From Exophiala sp. HKRS030 (lineage: Eukaryota; Ascomycota; Eurotiomycetes; Chaetothyriales; Herpotrichiellaceae): a stretch of 64,000 bases of DNA. Positions within the stretch are counted from its first letter, which is position 1. Each line of letters opens with the position of its first letter. This document shows positions 35,030 through 46,534 of this stretch, in pieces. The stretch is from the NCBI GenBank assembly GCA_023897205.1, contig JAHWDD010000001.1:2046001-2110000 (forward strand), written 5' to 3'. Both the position numbers and the translations under genes were made by a program. The notes below the pieces were generated by a model. It was given only the letters and a program-made list of their open reading frames with translations. It was not told the DNA's origin and searched no databases.

Positions 35030-36984
35030 ATGACGCAGGAGGGAGACCAGCATGTGGTCTGGCCTCATGAAATGCAAGATGATGGATTGGGAACCGGCGT
35101 CGGCGAGGACGATTTCACAAATTTCCTCGACCTAGACAATGATTTCCAACAATATGCGACAATGAACAATGGCCATTCCGGCCTTGACACTCCCATGGGT
35201 CGTCTTGGTTTTGGTAACAATGCGAACGATTTAGCTTATTGCAATGCGGAACAAATGCAGATGAACATGCCCTCGACCACCGAGTCCATGAACTTCACCA
35301 ACCACTTGGTCGCAGACTCGCATTATAGCCAGTACCAGCAGCAGTTTCAGCAGATGCAGATGCCACAACAGTTCCATGTTCCTCCAACGCCTGTGAGTGC
35401 GGAGATGCAAGCGACCAAATACGCGCACCACATGGGAAATAATGGGCAGATATTGTTCGACCACCAGCAGGTTTGTCTGATTTGTGTTTGTAGAATGATG
35501 GCGATACTAATGGCTGTCTAGGTTTCGTTCACGCCTCTTGTCTCCCCCGCCCAAACACCTTTAGACGGCACGTTCGCCCTTAATGACTTTGGGCTTGGGG
35601 ACGACTTCTTCAGTCCTCTCACTTCACCTGCCATCGAGGCGCAAGGAGTGTATACCGGCACGACCGCTTCGCCTGTAGATCTCAATGTCGACCAGGGAAC
35701 ATCTGCGCCTGGGCCGACGACAGGCACGAAAAGACCTCGGAGGAAAGCTGCTCCCGTGGCTCGAACTCCCCGCAGTGTCAAGCAATCCCCATCCTTGAAG
35801 CCTCATACGCGCAGCCGACACCCGTCACTAAGCAATTTGTCGTTGGACAAGAGCGCAAACGTGTTACCTCAGGGGGCTCAGGCATCGTCCTTGTACCCTT
35901 CGGCACCCAATAGCGCCGTCATACAACCCAGCGATGACTCGGTATCTCCCGAAGCACTGTCCGAAGCCGCCATGAGACCACCTCCAGTCCCTCAGCCTAC
36001 CCGATCTCCTCGGCCACAAGTGTCGTCCCAGGGTTCCAACAACCCTGTTACTCCGGCTACCCTGATGAGGATGCCGAGTAAACAGTCAGTATCGGCAAAA
36101 CAGGTGGAGCAACATATTTCTGTGCCGCTGATGGATGAGCCCATGGAGGACATCATGTTGCCTGATGCAGCCGCTGCGGGTGCACAGCAGCCCGTGCCAG
36201 AAAATGGCAATGTCAGTAGAAATGGCGATGATAGCGGAAACACACCGACACTTTCGGCAAAGACGGCGAAGTGGAGTGCCAGCAGCACGCCCCGAAGTGC
36301 CTTGACGAGGTCAGGCTCTACAGAGACATTTGCAAAGCCTGGCAAGGTTGAATCCCGCGGTGGTCGTGGCAGCAAGAAGCGCCAGAGTACTTCTTCTGCC
36401 ACCATATCTCCGGCACTGCGACCGAAGATTTCGCCCAGCATTAGTCCTCTGGTTCCAGCAGCGGGTGAGTTATGACCTTTGTTTTGTTTGTCAGAGCCCC
36501 ATACTAATTCAAACATTCAGGTCCGGGTATGGCACATCTATCAGCCGAAACGAGCGCGTTGTATCTTGCGTCGAAATCAAATTACCAAAACATCCTCGAA
36601 GGCACCCATTTACCCGGAGTTTCTTATCCCGACACTTTGGCCGAAAACCTCACCTCGAAACGAACGTCACACAAGATTGCCGAGCAAGGACGACGAAATC
36701 GTATCAATCTTGCCCTGAAAGAGATTGAGGCGCTCCTGCCTCAATCGATTGTCGCTTCACAGAACAAAAAGGACAAGGCCAGCTCACAGGACTCGGGCGA
36801 GGCCGACTCGAAATCTTCAGCTGCCAACCAAGGCGCAAGCAAAGCTAGCACCGTCGAGATGGCCATTGTTTATATCAAGAGCCTACAATCAGAACTAAAG
36901 GTGGCGCAAGACAAGCTTGATGCGGCGGAAAAAAAACTTGCCGAGGGCAATAGTAGTGCGGAAAGCCAAACATCTGAAGGATGA
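35030..36984 (+). CDS. palcA: bHLH phosphate-regulon transcription factor, PalcA/NUC-1/Pho4 type
   Basis: Three exons (35030-35470, 35522-36464, 36521-36984) with introns of 51 and 56 bases give 615 residues. The basic helix-loop-helix is at about residues 505-590: KRTSHKIAEQGRRNRINLAL, with the H-E-R trio that contacts CACGTG-type E-boxes, then a long Ser/Lys-rich loop and helix 2 (STVEMAIVYIKSLQSEL) running into a short coiled coil. The text SHKIAEQGRRNR is characteristic of Pho4 of yeast, NUC-1 of Neurospora and PalcA of Aspergillus, which switch on phosphatases and phosphate transporters during phosphate starvation. The N-terminal half is Gln/Met-rich (QQQFQQMQMPQQ) and acidic, consistent with activation. 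The centre is Ser/Pro-rich and probably phosphorylated. Confidence 0.88.
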
Positions 36985-38048
36985 ATAATCAACAGGACTA
37001 AGAAGATTCGGGATCCAGGTTCATGTCACGTCTTTATGATTTTCTAATTTGTTGATGGGATTTTGGGTTTAGTGCTTCAACTTTTTCCAGACCGTGTGAT
37101 GAAAGAGAGGGAAAGAACTATCAAATTTACAGAATCGATGGGATTACGATGAGTTGGAGTCGGAATTTGAGGCCGAGGAAGAGTGGAGGATATATCATCC
37201 CGAGTTTGGGTGTGCAATGGTGCTGTTGATATCGCGCGTTGAAACGTTACAGCCTCATAGAACGTTTTCCGATGTCGTTCAAAGATGCTTTGACCTTTTG
37301 TCAAGAGATGTGAAAATCTACCTTGTCTACCTAAGGTATTTACTACGTCGACTACTTATACCTTCACCTATACATATACTTGTATATAAAGTATATACAC
37401 ATACATACATACTCTGAAAAGAGGGGATCGGATTGTCGCCCAGATACAAATAACACGTACGGGGAGCTGCTCTGCCTGATTTCGACCAAGCTTCTTCGAT
37501 CCAAAATTCCATCTGTGGGTGTGTGTCACTAAGAGGTGCAAAATTCTCGCGAGCACGAGACGATAATTAAGACAAAGGAGAAATTATTGGTTTTGATGGG
37601 CAAAGATTCCAAGTCCAGATCCGTATTGATGTCGTACTTTAAGGTATATGTTTGAGGGGGCGTACGAAGTATGTTGATTACATAACACTCCGTACCTTTG
37701 ATTGATATAGGAAAATCAAACATACGGAGAGTACCGCGAAGGGATACGCAGAAGGAAGACATCAAGAATTGTTTATGACGACTCAAGTTCCTTTCTCTCA
37801 ACCAAGCATTCATTCTCCAGGTTTTCCTCGGGGTGGATCTATTTTGCTTGACTTCTTTTCACTCTCTCCTGTCGCCACTAACCCTGCTTTGTCCTTTTGC
37901 ACAACTGCTCTCCCCGACTTCTTGTCCCGTTTGGCAAAAGTTCATTGACAAACTTACGGAGTGGCCACCTTCTCCTCCTCCTTGGATCGTAGGCAAATCA
38001 ATCCCGTGACTTCACGCTGGGGAGATCAATCACCGTCAAGACGAATGT
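36985..38048. other. Convergent gap between palcA and the MFS gene
   Basis: A 1,064-base interval with no supported gene. It contains near matches to the window motif (CACTCCGTA at 37687, TACGAAGTA near 37662) and short (TATACA)-like sequence near 37370-37410. Confidence 0.5.
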
Positions 38049-40053
38049 TTACGGGATGTATCGGAAATCAGGATGATGGTGGCCCAGATCTCGCTTCTCC
38101 TGGTCGGTCAGACCTTCGAGGCGGTGGTTGCGTTTTCCCGCGGCCCGGACGCGGTTCTCGCGAAGGTTGTAGAGGATGCCAAATGTCGCGAGGGCGAGGG
38201 TGATGACTTGGGCCCCCAAGTTGATCGAGTGGCCTATCGGGTAGCGGGGGCCATCGCGTACGAGGTACGTCCAACTGTTGTGTGGGATGTGTATCAGCAT
38301 TGCGTTTCCGAACGTCGCCGTGTAGGTTACCGGGGTGTCAGGGAAGGAAAAGGAGAGGAGAAGAAACAAAAAAAAAACCAAAAACAAAAGAAAAGAGCAC
38401 AAAACTTACGTTGCTAGTACACCTCCTCCGGTACCGACGGAGACAATGTACGCCGTGGCCACGGCCCTGGTGGCGGGGCCAGCACTGTTATTGATACCCC
38501 AGGACATGAAGCCGGGCCCACCGGGAAAGGCGCCCGTGGTGATGAAGTAGATCGCCATGTACCGGATGCTGGGGTTCGTGTTCCACCTGAGCAGACTGAA
38601 TCCGACAATGGGCGGGATGGTGAAGAGGGCGAGATATATGCCTCGTCTGCGGGTCTTGTCGCTGATGTAGGCGATGGCGATGGCGATGAGACAGGCCGCG
38701 ACGTAGGGTGGGACCGAGTACAGTTGGGCCTTTGTCGAAGTCCAGCCGAGGTCCTTGAGGATCGTGGGGAGGAAGATTGAGAGACCCTGGACGGTTACGT
38801 TGATCATGAAGAAGCCCAGTGCCGCCATGTTGTTGTTGACGTTGAAGATGGCGGCCTTGATGTGGCGCCATTGTACTCGCTCGTGCGGATCCTATCGAGA
38901 CACCCGTGTGAGGTTCAAGGACATCTGAATCAAAGAATGCAACCAAGGACTTACTGCTCGATGTTCTCGGATAAGGCGCTCGTGGGCAATGTGTCGCTCC
39001 CTTTCGGTCAGGAACATGCATGTCTGAGGATTGGACGGCATCAAGAAGGGGGCGCCGGCTGCGATGAGCATAGTGAGCTGGAGAGCGGCAAATAAAGTGT
39101 TAGCAAATTCTCTTACAGACAGGGTCACTCATAAAGTCTGCACGATGGGTCATAACATACCAGCCCTTCGAAGAAAAAGATATTCCTCCACCTGACGCGT
39201 CGTTAGTCAACTCCGGCTGTAGCTGATATTATCAAGGTATAGCTCTCACGTGTGTATTGGTGTGGAATTTGTTCCCCATCGAGGAATTCGTCTGTATGAA
39301 TAAATTGTCAGTACAGTGACACTCTGTTTATGAAATCACCGCGAGGGAGATAGGACGACATACGCCAAAGCTGTGGCAAAGAGACCACCAAAAGCTCCCG
39401 CGATCGAAGCTGCCGAGATGAATATACCAATTCTGAAATACAATTCTCTTCTCTTGTAGAAAGTACCTTTGTGTATCAATCACTTGTTAGTTTATGCGTG
39501 GCCAGAAGTTAGCTTGAGGGTGGCGCCGAGCGCTCAGCCCTGTAAAACAAGACATACTGAGGAAGAAGGCTATTCCTGGCATGGTGCCACCTTCGAAGAT
39601 TCCCAGAAAAGCCCTTGCGACGCAGAGCGTATCAAAGGACTTGACAAAGGCGGTACACATTGACACGAAACCGAAGCCCATGACCAGCATCGGAATGTAG
39701 AGCCTGGGGCCAATGTGCTTCAACAGAATGTTGCTCGGCACTTCAACCAGCAGATATACTAGGTAGAACACACTCAGTGCCCAGTTGAATCGGTAGCCGA
39801 CCAGATCCAAGTCGACGGCCATCCCCTGGATCCGGGCATTTCCAATATTGGCTCGGTCGAGGAAGCATAGAAGGTAGAGGACGGTGACCAAGGGCACGAT
39901 ACGTCTGTCGATCTTCCTTCGTATGCGTGTCTCATCTTCCTCGGTCCAGTCGACTTCGTCGCTAATGCCCGAGCCTTCGCTCTTGATAGGGTCGACCTCC
40001 AGATGATCAAACTCGGATGCCTTCAGCGTGGTTATCGGTACTGCGGAAGTCAT
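38049..40053 (-). CDS. MFS permease, Dal5-like anion:cation symporter family
   Basis: Seven exons (40053-39558, 39466-39364, 39291-39250, 39191-39161, 39077-38955, 38891-38410, 38274-38049) keep phase and give 500 residues. Introns range from 58 to 135 bases. It should have about 12 transmembrane helices. Landmarks of the Dal5/allantoate-type family: RRKIDRRIVPLVTVLYLLCFLDRANIG written here as RRKIDRRIVP and LCFLDRANIGNAR, then LVEVPSNILLK, ARAFLGIFEGG, WRNIFFFEGL, FLTERER, and the second-half WGINNSAGPATRAVATAY. Members import allantoate, nicotinate and other carboxylate or amide compounds. All splice sites are intact and no stop interrupts it, in contrast to the three broken enzyme genes just upstream. 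It is the only apparently working member of that block. Confidence 0.93.
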
Positions 40054-41472
40054 GGCTGAGGATGTGTGCTGCTCTTCTCAGGGAGGAAAATGTCCTTCTT
40101 TTCGTGAGAGAAGCTAAAGGGCAATTGATGGGAAAAGTTGCTCCATCAGCCATGACGGCAGGTCGTCAATATATACTCGACACAAGATTGTTGAAATGAT
40201 ACCCCGTGGGGCACATTAGCGATTTTCTCGCTGACGACAAGGCTCTCTCGTGGGCTGCTGCTGGCACTTACACACACACAGTGACCCCGCCGGATGATAT
40301 CCCTGGAGGCCATGTGGTCGGTAGACGGTAGCAGGAAGCGGCAATCATCCTATGACAGCGATATGCAACAAGTTTGTTGGCTCTAGATCCCTCCTGACGA
40401 AGAGTATGGACCCATTCTGGATGCGACCTGGAAGGAAGCTGGACCACACACTTGTTGATTGCAGGCCAAGAGATCAGTGTGTCTTGGGTGACGGTGCGCT
40501 ATACCAAGGGAGCACTGGATCACAAGCAGCGGCATTTCTTGGCATGTCTTGGCTCTCCGGGGTGGACTCCTGAATGGGATGCGGAGGAAAGGATATACAT
40601 GGAGATCAGAGGCGATTTGGTATAGATATCCGCCAAGGGGTGAATGTAGGAAAACGTGGGACCTCGAAAGGACCTGATCGCCTCACCCAGTTCATAACAG
40701 TTGAGCTACATCAAGCCGCTCTATGTTCCCTCCGCGCTTGGAACACCCAAATCAACAGAAGGGTCTCGTCAGTGTGCTTATCTCGACAATATGATTTCAT
40801 GGTAAGAACAATATTCAAAGTGGTTTCGTTGACTTGTCATTGCAGAACGGATACTTCGCATTCAGGCTGATACCCATGTCAAGGACCTCTCAGCGAGCTT
40901 GGCCTTTGCCACAGAATTGATGCACCCGCTTTGCCTTGGCATAATATTGTTTGTCTTTCGGCAGTTGATTCACGGCTTCACATAGAGCTGTGCCATGTCA
41001 TTATCGTAGCTGTAATACCCTATCCATTCAAAGTCATAGTTCTGGTTCCTACACGGACAATGATGAAGAGCCGCTGCTTCGGAAACCAACATCTCGCTGA
41101 ATCGGCAGTTGTCGTCTCTACTCAAAGTCAAGCGAGTCGAGTTCTGTGGTTTTCAGTGCCCCGCTCTTTGGACTTGGGTCATTTGGCGAATCCTCTAGAC
41201 ACAAAGGCCGCGTCGATCAAGATCAAGATTGGTTATGACTACGGAGTGGATTCAAACAACATTGCGAATGCCCGTTGCCAGATGTCGTGCTTAGTCAAGA
41301 GGAAAAAGCTGGCTGCGAAAGGTATTGATCTCAGCTTGGTGTGCCACCTCGCGTCCTGTGCCAAAAACTGGCTCACACAATTCCCCAGGCATGCGGAATA
41401 TATATATGCTGTAGCGTGCTCATGTCGTCGGAACCAACCCAAGATAGTCGAGGGTATCCTCGATGCGTATGT
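40054..41472. promoter_or_regulatory. Upstream region of the MFS gene
   Basis: It holds a short CA repeat at 40270-40281. A plus-strand frame of about 209 codons (40931-41560) starts at TTG and runs into the minisatellite. I do not support it as a gene. Confidence 0.45.
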
Positions 41473-41556
41473 CTGGAAACCCGTCTGGAAACCCGTCTGG
41501 AAACCCGTCTGGAAACCCGTCTGGAAACCCGTCTGGAAACCCGTCTGGAAACCCGT
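41473..41556 (+). repeat. 12-bp minisatellite, 7 perfect tandem copies
   Basis: Seven head-to-tail copies of CTGGAAACCCGT occupy 84 bases, followed by one degenerate copy (CTGAAAAACC). Because 12 is a multiple of 3, frames on both strands stay open through it, giving repeats of the type GNPS or VWKP on the plus strand and DGFP or GFQT on the minus strand. Copies are identical, which suggests recent expansion by slippage or unequal exchange. Confidence 0.97.
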
Positions 41557-41765
41557 CTGAAAAACCTCGACCTCTACCGTCCATGAAATCCTCTTCGCCC
41601 CCGTGGCGGATGGACCTGAGCATGCTGAGAGGACCACCCGAACCCATGTCGTACTCTCCTTCGCTGGACATGACAAGCGCACAACGCAAGACGGTGAGAG
41701 CTCGTTGAGCACAGCCCACAGACAAGGCTAGGGTCTCGAGCAAGCCGTTGATGGCGCCCATGATG

Positions 41766-43386
41766 ACCAAGCCTGGGGGAGTAACCTTAACAATTTCATC
41801 GTGGACAGTGGAAACGTCTGCCAGGACCCACGGAAGAACAAAGTCAGCGATGGCCCCCCTCCCTCTCCCTCCCCCCTTCGCCCCCAAAATAGGAGGCAAC
41901 TAATGTTGTAGGTATGTTGGGGCTTCGATGTTGAGCCAAAGTTTTAAGATATCCCTCTCCCGGCTGAATAACAACCAGAGTCCCTTTTTTAGTTAGTATA
42001 CTTGTCGGTCCGACCGGAATCCGGGATATATTATTACTCACAGTCATTCTCCTACACCCAGGTGACCAGTCAGGGATGACCTTGTCGATGAGTTCCTCGT
42101 GGCCAGGGCCAAGCTTGCGGATCATATCTTGGCTGAAGAACTTCTTGAACTGCTCATTGTCTGCAGAGCCGCGCAGGCACGCCTTGCCCCATTCGGGCCT
42201 CGAATTCCTTGCGATAGGCGAGGTGGAAGTGGGCGTCCTCTCCAAAGGACTTTTTTCTTCTTCCTCGGTATAGTAGCGTCTTCCGACGACGGCTTCGAGG
42301 CCTGCGGTACCCGCCTTTTGTTTGTCGGTTTGAATCTGTGGTGAAATCCAACTTGTTTCGCATGAAAACGGTCAAACGTTCGGCACCTACAGTCGGTGTG
42401 TCGAACAACCTGGATCAGCTCTTCTTGATCCTGACTAGGTAGCATGTAAGGGGCATGAAATCCTTGAAGTTACCTTTGGCGAGGTTGGGCACCATTTGAA
42501 TGGAACTAGAGCCTGTCCCTACGACAGCAACCTTCTTGCCGCGCGCATCGATTGTTTCATCCCAAGCAGCGGAGTGTGCGAGTTGTCGGCGGAAATCATG
42601 CAAGCCTTCGATGGCAGGCCCTGGGTATCAGTGAGCATTCCAAGCGTATCTCAAAAGCTCCGTCAAGTAGTTAATTTACATTTCCTTTCGTTGACAACCC
42701 CTGCCCCATAGATCAAGACGTGACATGTATCGTGAATGACTTCGCCATTGTGTTCGATCTCGACATCCCTTACATAACATTCATTCTCTGTTGATTGCAA
42801 ACCCACCCCTAAAGCTGCAGCTTTGTCCACGCATAAAAGGAGACTTACAAGTACCTCCAAGCTCCTTCCACGTAGCGCTGAGGACCTTATGTTTGAGCCT
42901 GACGAAGAGTTCCAATTGGTGCTTCTTGTAGAACCTCAAGAAATAATTCTGGATCTCTACATGACCAGCATAGAAGCGGACCACTCCGTATCTGGCTCGA
43001 AAGTGTAGGTGTAACAATGTGTGGGAATGTCACAAGCACAGCCTTGGAAATGTTCTTAGGGTCAGTCACACTTCCTACTATTCTTCGGCTTGTGAAAAAG
43101 ACTCACCTGGATATCTGTTTTCCCACCAAGTTCCTCCCACCTCTGGATTTCTGTTGGGACAAAAGTCAACTTATGATCAAGAATAGAAGGGGGTTTGGGA
43201 AGCATATGTGATTTAGTACTTTTCGTATAAAACCAGTTCATAGTTCTAAAGCATCTTTCTGGCCTTGTAGGCCATCAAAAGGCCCGAGGCACCTGCGCCA
43301 ACATGGATGATCTTGATCCGATCCGCCGTCGAGTGTACCTCATCGAGGATCTCAATCATGGGTGGAGGTGGATCTGCGTGAAGCAT
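41766..43386 (-). pseudogene. Baeyer-Villiger-type flavin monooxygenase, broken
   Basis: The minus strand reads as a class B flavoprotein monooxygenase in pieces: IIHVGAGASG (FAD-binding GxGxxG), VGGTWWENRYPG, GCACDIPTHCYTYTFEP, AGHVEIQNYFLRFYKKH, HDFRRQLAHSAAWDET (the FxGxxxHxxxW fingerprint with Arg for Gly), KKVAVVGTGSSSIQ (NADPH-binding), VIPDWSPGCRRMT and PGEGYL, then IVKVTPPGLV near the end. Introns with normal borders still separate several pieces. Two lesions are clear: a TAG at 43246-43248 after KML in the first exon, and a one-base deletion near 42980 between EWS and FYAGH. C-terminal text after 41766 is unrecognisable. These enzymes insert oxygen next to a ketone to give esters or lactones. 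The 5' limit is approximate. Confidence 0.82.
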
Positions 43387-44095
43387 TTTGCAAGGTGGAT
43401 TTAGTCGTTTGCAAATGACCCGGCCTTGACTCCCTGGTTCAATCCACGAAGCCTGCGAAGCGTTGAGGCAGAATTGTCAAGCCGATAGGTATTGAGTTCG
43501 CTCCCGAATGGACACGATGAGTAAGTACCCCGGTATACATACGGACGATCACTTATCTTACCGCCACAATAATTCTAGTAGAGCGGACATTCAGAAGCAA
43601 CAACTTACCTCGGTCACTCCCCTCAGCCTGGACGGGCCTAGCCTACTACCATTCAGTAAGGTCCCGGACGACAAGATGGCCAGATTAGGATGAACCAGAA
43701 CTCCGAGTCCTCGGACGTGATATCGGAGACCGGTGACTTGGGAATTTGCCAAGCCGGAACTGGCCCCACGGAAAGGGAGTGACAGCCTTGCACGAATCTC
43801 TCCGCATAGTCAACTAGGTAAGCTATACTCGTAGTGAGCAGTACAGTAGAAGTTATAAGGACTAGGTGCTGTTAGCACATCTGAAACATGTTTAGCGCTG
43901 AACATATATAAGTCATCTCTGATTGGCGTGATGTTATTGGTGCCTACGATATCAGCCACGAATCCTCAACGTGAACTATGACATTGAAGCATTGCCCATA
44001 CAGGGAAAGTGGTGAGTTATGCCAGTAGTCAAATGGCTGCCATAACAAGAGAAAAGCACTATATTCATCATTGATGCTTTTGCAAATTTAGTCTC
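43387..44095. other. Gap between two broken genes
   Basis: It holds the monooxygenase upstream region and the 3' end of the dehydrogenase remnant. No gene is supported. Confidence 0.45.
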
Positions 44096-44981
44096 TCATG
44101 CTGGAGCTCTTCGTGTCTTCTCCATCTGTGCCTTCATTATTGCGAGGAGTTCTCGAAACTGTTTCTCATCCCCGTTCATGGACCCAAAATACCTCGCCGT
44201 ATCATCACCCAGGTGCCCCTCCATTTCTACATACTGATCATCGGCGACAAAAAGGGTGTGGCCGTGGTAGGAAGCGTCGACCACAAGTTTGGCAACGGCC
44301 AGGCCAACGGCAGAAGGAGGTTGAATGGGCAGACCAACACCCCTGAACTCGCTCACCATTCCTTTGGTTTTGTTAGATTCGGTATACCCCGGTGCAACGA
44401 CATTGATGCGCATAGGAATATGTGGGTGAAGCTGCAATTTCATCGCCCTCAGAAATCCTATTACGGAGAAAGCGTGTCTACATACTGTATGCTGCAGAAC
44501 TCACGCCAAAGTATCCAGCGCCGGAGGACGTCATAACAATGCTGCCGCCAGGAGGTTGCTACTTTTGCATATGATGAATCACTAGTGCCACCGAGTTAAG
44601 ACACCCAGAGAGGTTGACATCGAGAGAGCGCCTGTCCGGTTCCAAAACTTTGCCGTCCTCTTCTCGTAGGCTGACATAGTCGGATCTGTCCACAATCCCA
44701 GCATTCGCAAAGACAACATCGATTCTTCCGTATTTCTCGATGGTCGCCGCGAATAACAGTCTGAGGTCGTCACACACAGTGACATCAGCCCGGATGTAGA
44801 GCACTCTCGAGTCTAAATCTTCTGGAGGACATTCGGTGTCTGCAATAACAACTGCGTTTGCTCCCTTGCGGAGGAACAATTCGGCCGTGGCAAGGCCGAT
44901 GCCGGACGACGCGCCGGTGATCAAGAAAACCTTGTCCTCTAGGCTGTTCACCTCAGACGCTTCAATCTTGAAATAACGCAT
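44096..44981 (-). pseudogene. Short-chain dehydrogenase, broken
   Basis: The frame from the ATG at 44981 carries FLITGASSGIG (cofactor loop), an acidic IAD after strand 2, FANAG, and VNLSGCLNSVALVIHHM. It is stopped by TAG at 44559-44561, where relatives continue with a Gln-type linker. Reading past it gives PGGSIVMTSSGAGYFG with the catalytic Ser and AAYSM, then a frameshift near 44480 and the rest in another frame: RHAFSVIGFLRAM, INVVAPGYTES and a normal C-terminal part to 44096. The YxxxK motif falls at the frameshift and its Lys would read Arg. I see no splice pair that removes the stop. The head-to-head neighbour is the broken hydrolase. Confidence 0.85.
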
Positions 44982-45299
44982 TGCTGTAATTGTTCTCTGT
45001 TTTCTCGACCTGTAAGCAACATGTCCGAATATTTGAATAAATGCTGGTAAAGGTAGTAGAGATACAGAATACGTGTGACCATCACCGAGGCCCGGTGATT
45101 TGTTCCGAAATTTGATCTTTCCACGGTTCGACCGACGGTGGACCGGCAGACGGTTATCCCCTCCACGGGGTGCTTTGTGCATATCGCTGAGTTGGATTGG
45201 GAAGTCAAAACCTCGCATGGTGTGCAGCGCCGTTACCATTTAACTAAGAGTCAGGTCTTGGGGTCATTGATAGCTTCAGCACCAGCAATCAATTCGAAA
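44982..45299. promoter_or_regulatory. Former divergent promoter of the SDR and hydrolase remnants
   Basis: A 318-base gap between two broken genes reading outward. No distinct elements are recognised. Confidence 0.35.
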
Positions 45300-46534
45300 A
45301 TGTCGCATCAGAGTGTAGATGATGTGCGGGCGCTGGGACAAATCGACCTGGAATTCAAAGCCGCACATGCTTCATCTGCTAGCCATATCTTATTGCTAAC
45401 TTCGACCTAGTTCTTGGATGCGCATCCACTTCCGGTGCCGAAGTACGACGACTTACTAGAATACAAGCAGATAGCTGCACAGCGAAGCTCCATGGTCGCA
45501 AAGGCCCTCGGAGATCCGCCCTAAGAGATCAAGCAGAGCGAATTGCACTACACTACCAGAAATGGAGCGAGAGCCACGGCCAAGCTCTACCAACCTACCG
45601 TCCAGCCAAAGCACAAGAGTCCAGAAATTGTCATGTTCCACGGTGGCGGCTTCTGCATTGGTTCGCCAGATAGCGAGGAACAAAGCTGCCGTAACTTCGT
45701 ACAAGCATTCGGCGCGGTTTGCATTTCAGCAGCATACAGACTTGCTCCTGAGTTTCCATTTCTGTATGCCGTCAAAGATGGCTGGGATGCTCTCAGACGG
45801 GTTACCGAGCAGGCAGAGGTTTGGGGAGCAGATCTTTCGTCTAGTTTCATTGTCGGCGGAATATCCGCGGGCGGGAATGTTGCTGCAGTGTTGGCGCATC
45901 TTGCAAGAGATGAGCCTCTTGCAGTGCCTCTGATGGGACAGTATCTTGCCATTCCCGCAGTCCTGCCACCTACCGTTGTCCCCGGCAAATATAAAGAACT
46001 CTATCTTTCATGAGATGAGCATCAAGACAGTCCGTGCTTCCCAAAGCAGCAATTGACCTATTCGACAGTGGATATCGGGCTGACTATGACGATTCGGTGC
46101 TATTTCCTGTTTTCAACCACCCCAGAGGGCACGCAGGACTCCCACCGGCTCAATTCCAAGTTGATGGTATGGACCCGATAAGAGATGACGCCCTCATATA
46201 CGAGCGTGTGTTGCGAGAAGAATCCCGAATTGATACCAAGTTGTACGTATACCCGGGTCTGCCACACGGCCATTGGGCGTTCTTCCCATCGTTGAAAAGC
46301 AGTGCCAAATTTAGGATTGAGCAAGTGGAAGGGGTAGGGTGGATGTTGGGTCGCACTCCGGACTACAGCAAAGGTGTGACAGGCGCAACCGCAGTTACCG
46401 TCCAGTTAGCTAGGATGAGGTGGAAGTTGATCAGCCTGGTCAGAAATGGGTTGGAAGTACTCCGTACGAGCACGAGTATCGTTGTTGTGATATACCTGCC
46501 ATGGCAACGATCCGGTAGCCGATCATGTTTGTAG
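45300..46534 (+). pseudogene. Alpha/beta hydrolase of the hormone-sensitive-lipase family, broken
   Basis: From the ATG at 45300 the sequence reads as an HSL-type esterase. Catalytic features survive: FHGGGFCIGSP (oxyanion hole), GGISAGGN (nucleophile Ser in GxSxG), GMDPIRDD (Asp) and PGLPHGHW (His). Disabling changes are TAG at 45408-45410, probably the acceptor of an intron whose donor is lost; TAA at 45523-45525 inside an otherwise continuous stretch (GDPP-stop-EIKQSE); TGA at 46011-46013 after YKELYLS; and a one-base frameshift near 46033, after which VLPKAAIDLF continues in a new frame. The natural C terminus was probably near 46375; the frame itself runs to 46534. In life it would have hydrolysed an ester or lactone. 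Confidence 0.87.

Noticed and set aside
41473..41556. Regular repeats that could suggest a CRISPR array
   Set aside because: The 12-bp units are directly adjacent with no spacers and the DNA is eukaryotic; it is a minisatellite.
40931..41560. Plus-strand frame of about 209 codons
   Set aside because: It starts at TTG, has no recognisable domain and ends in the minisatellite.
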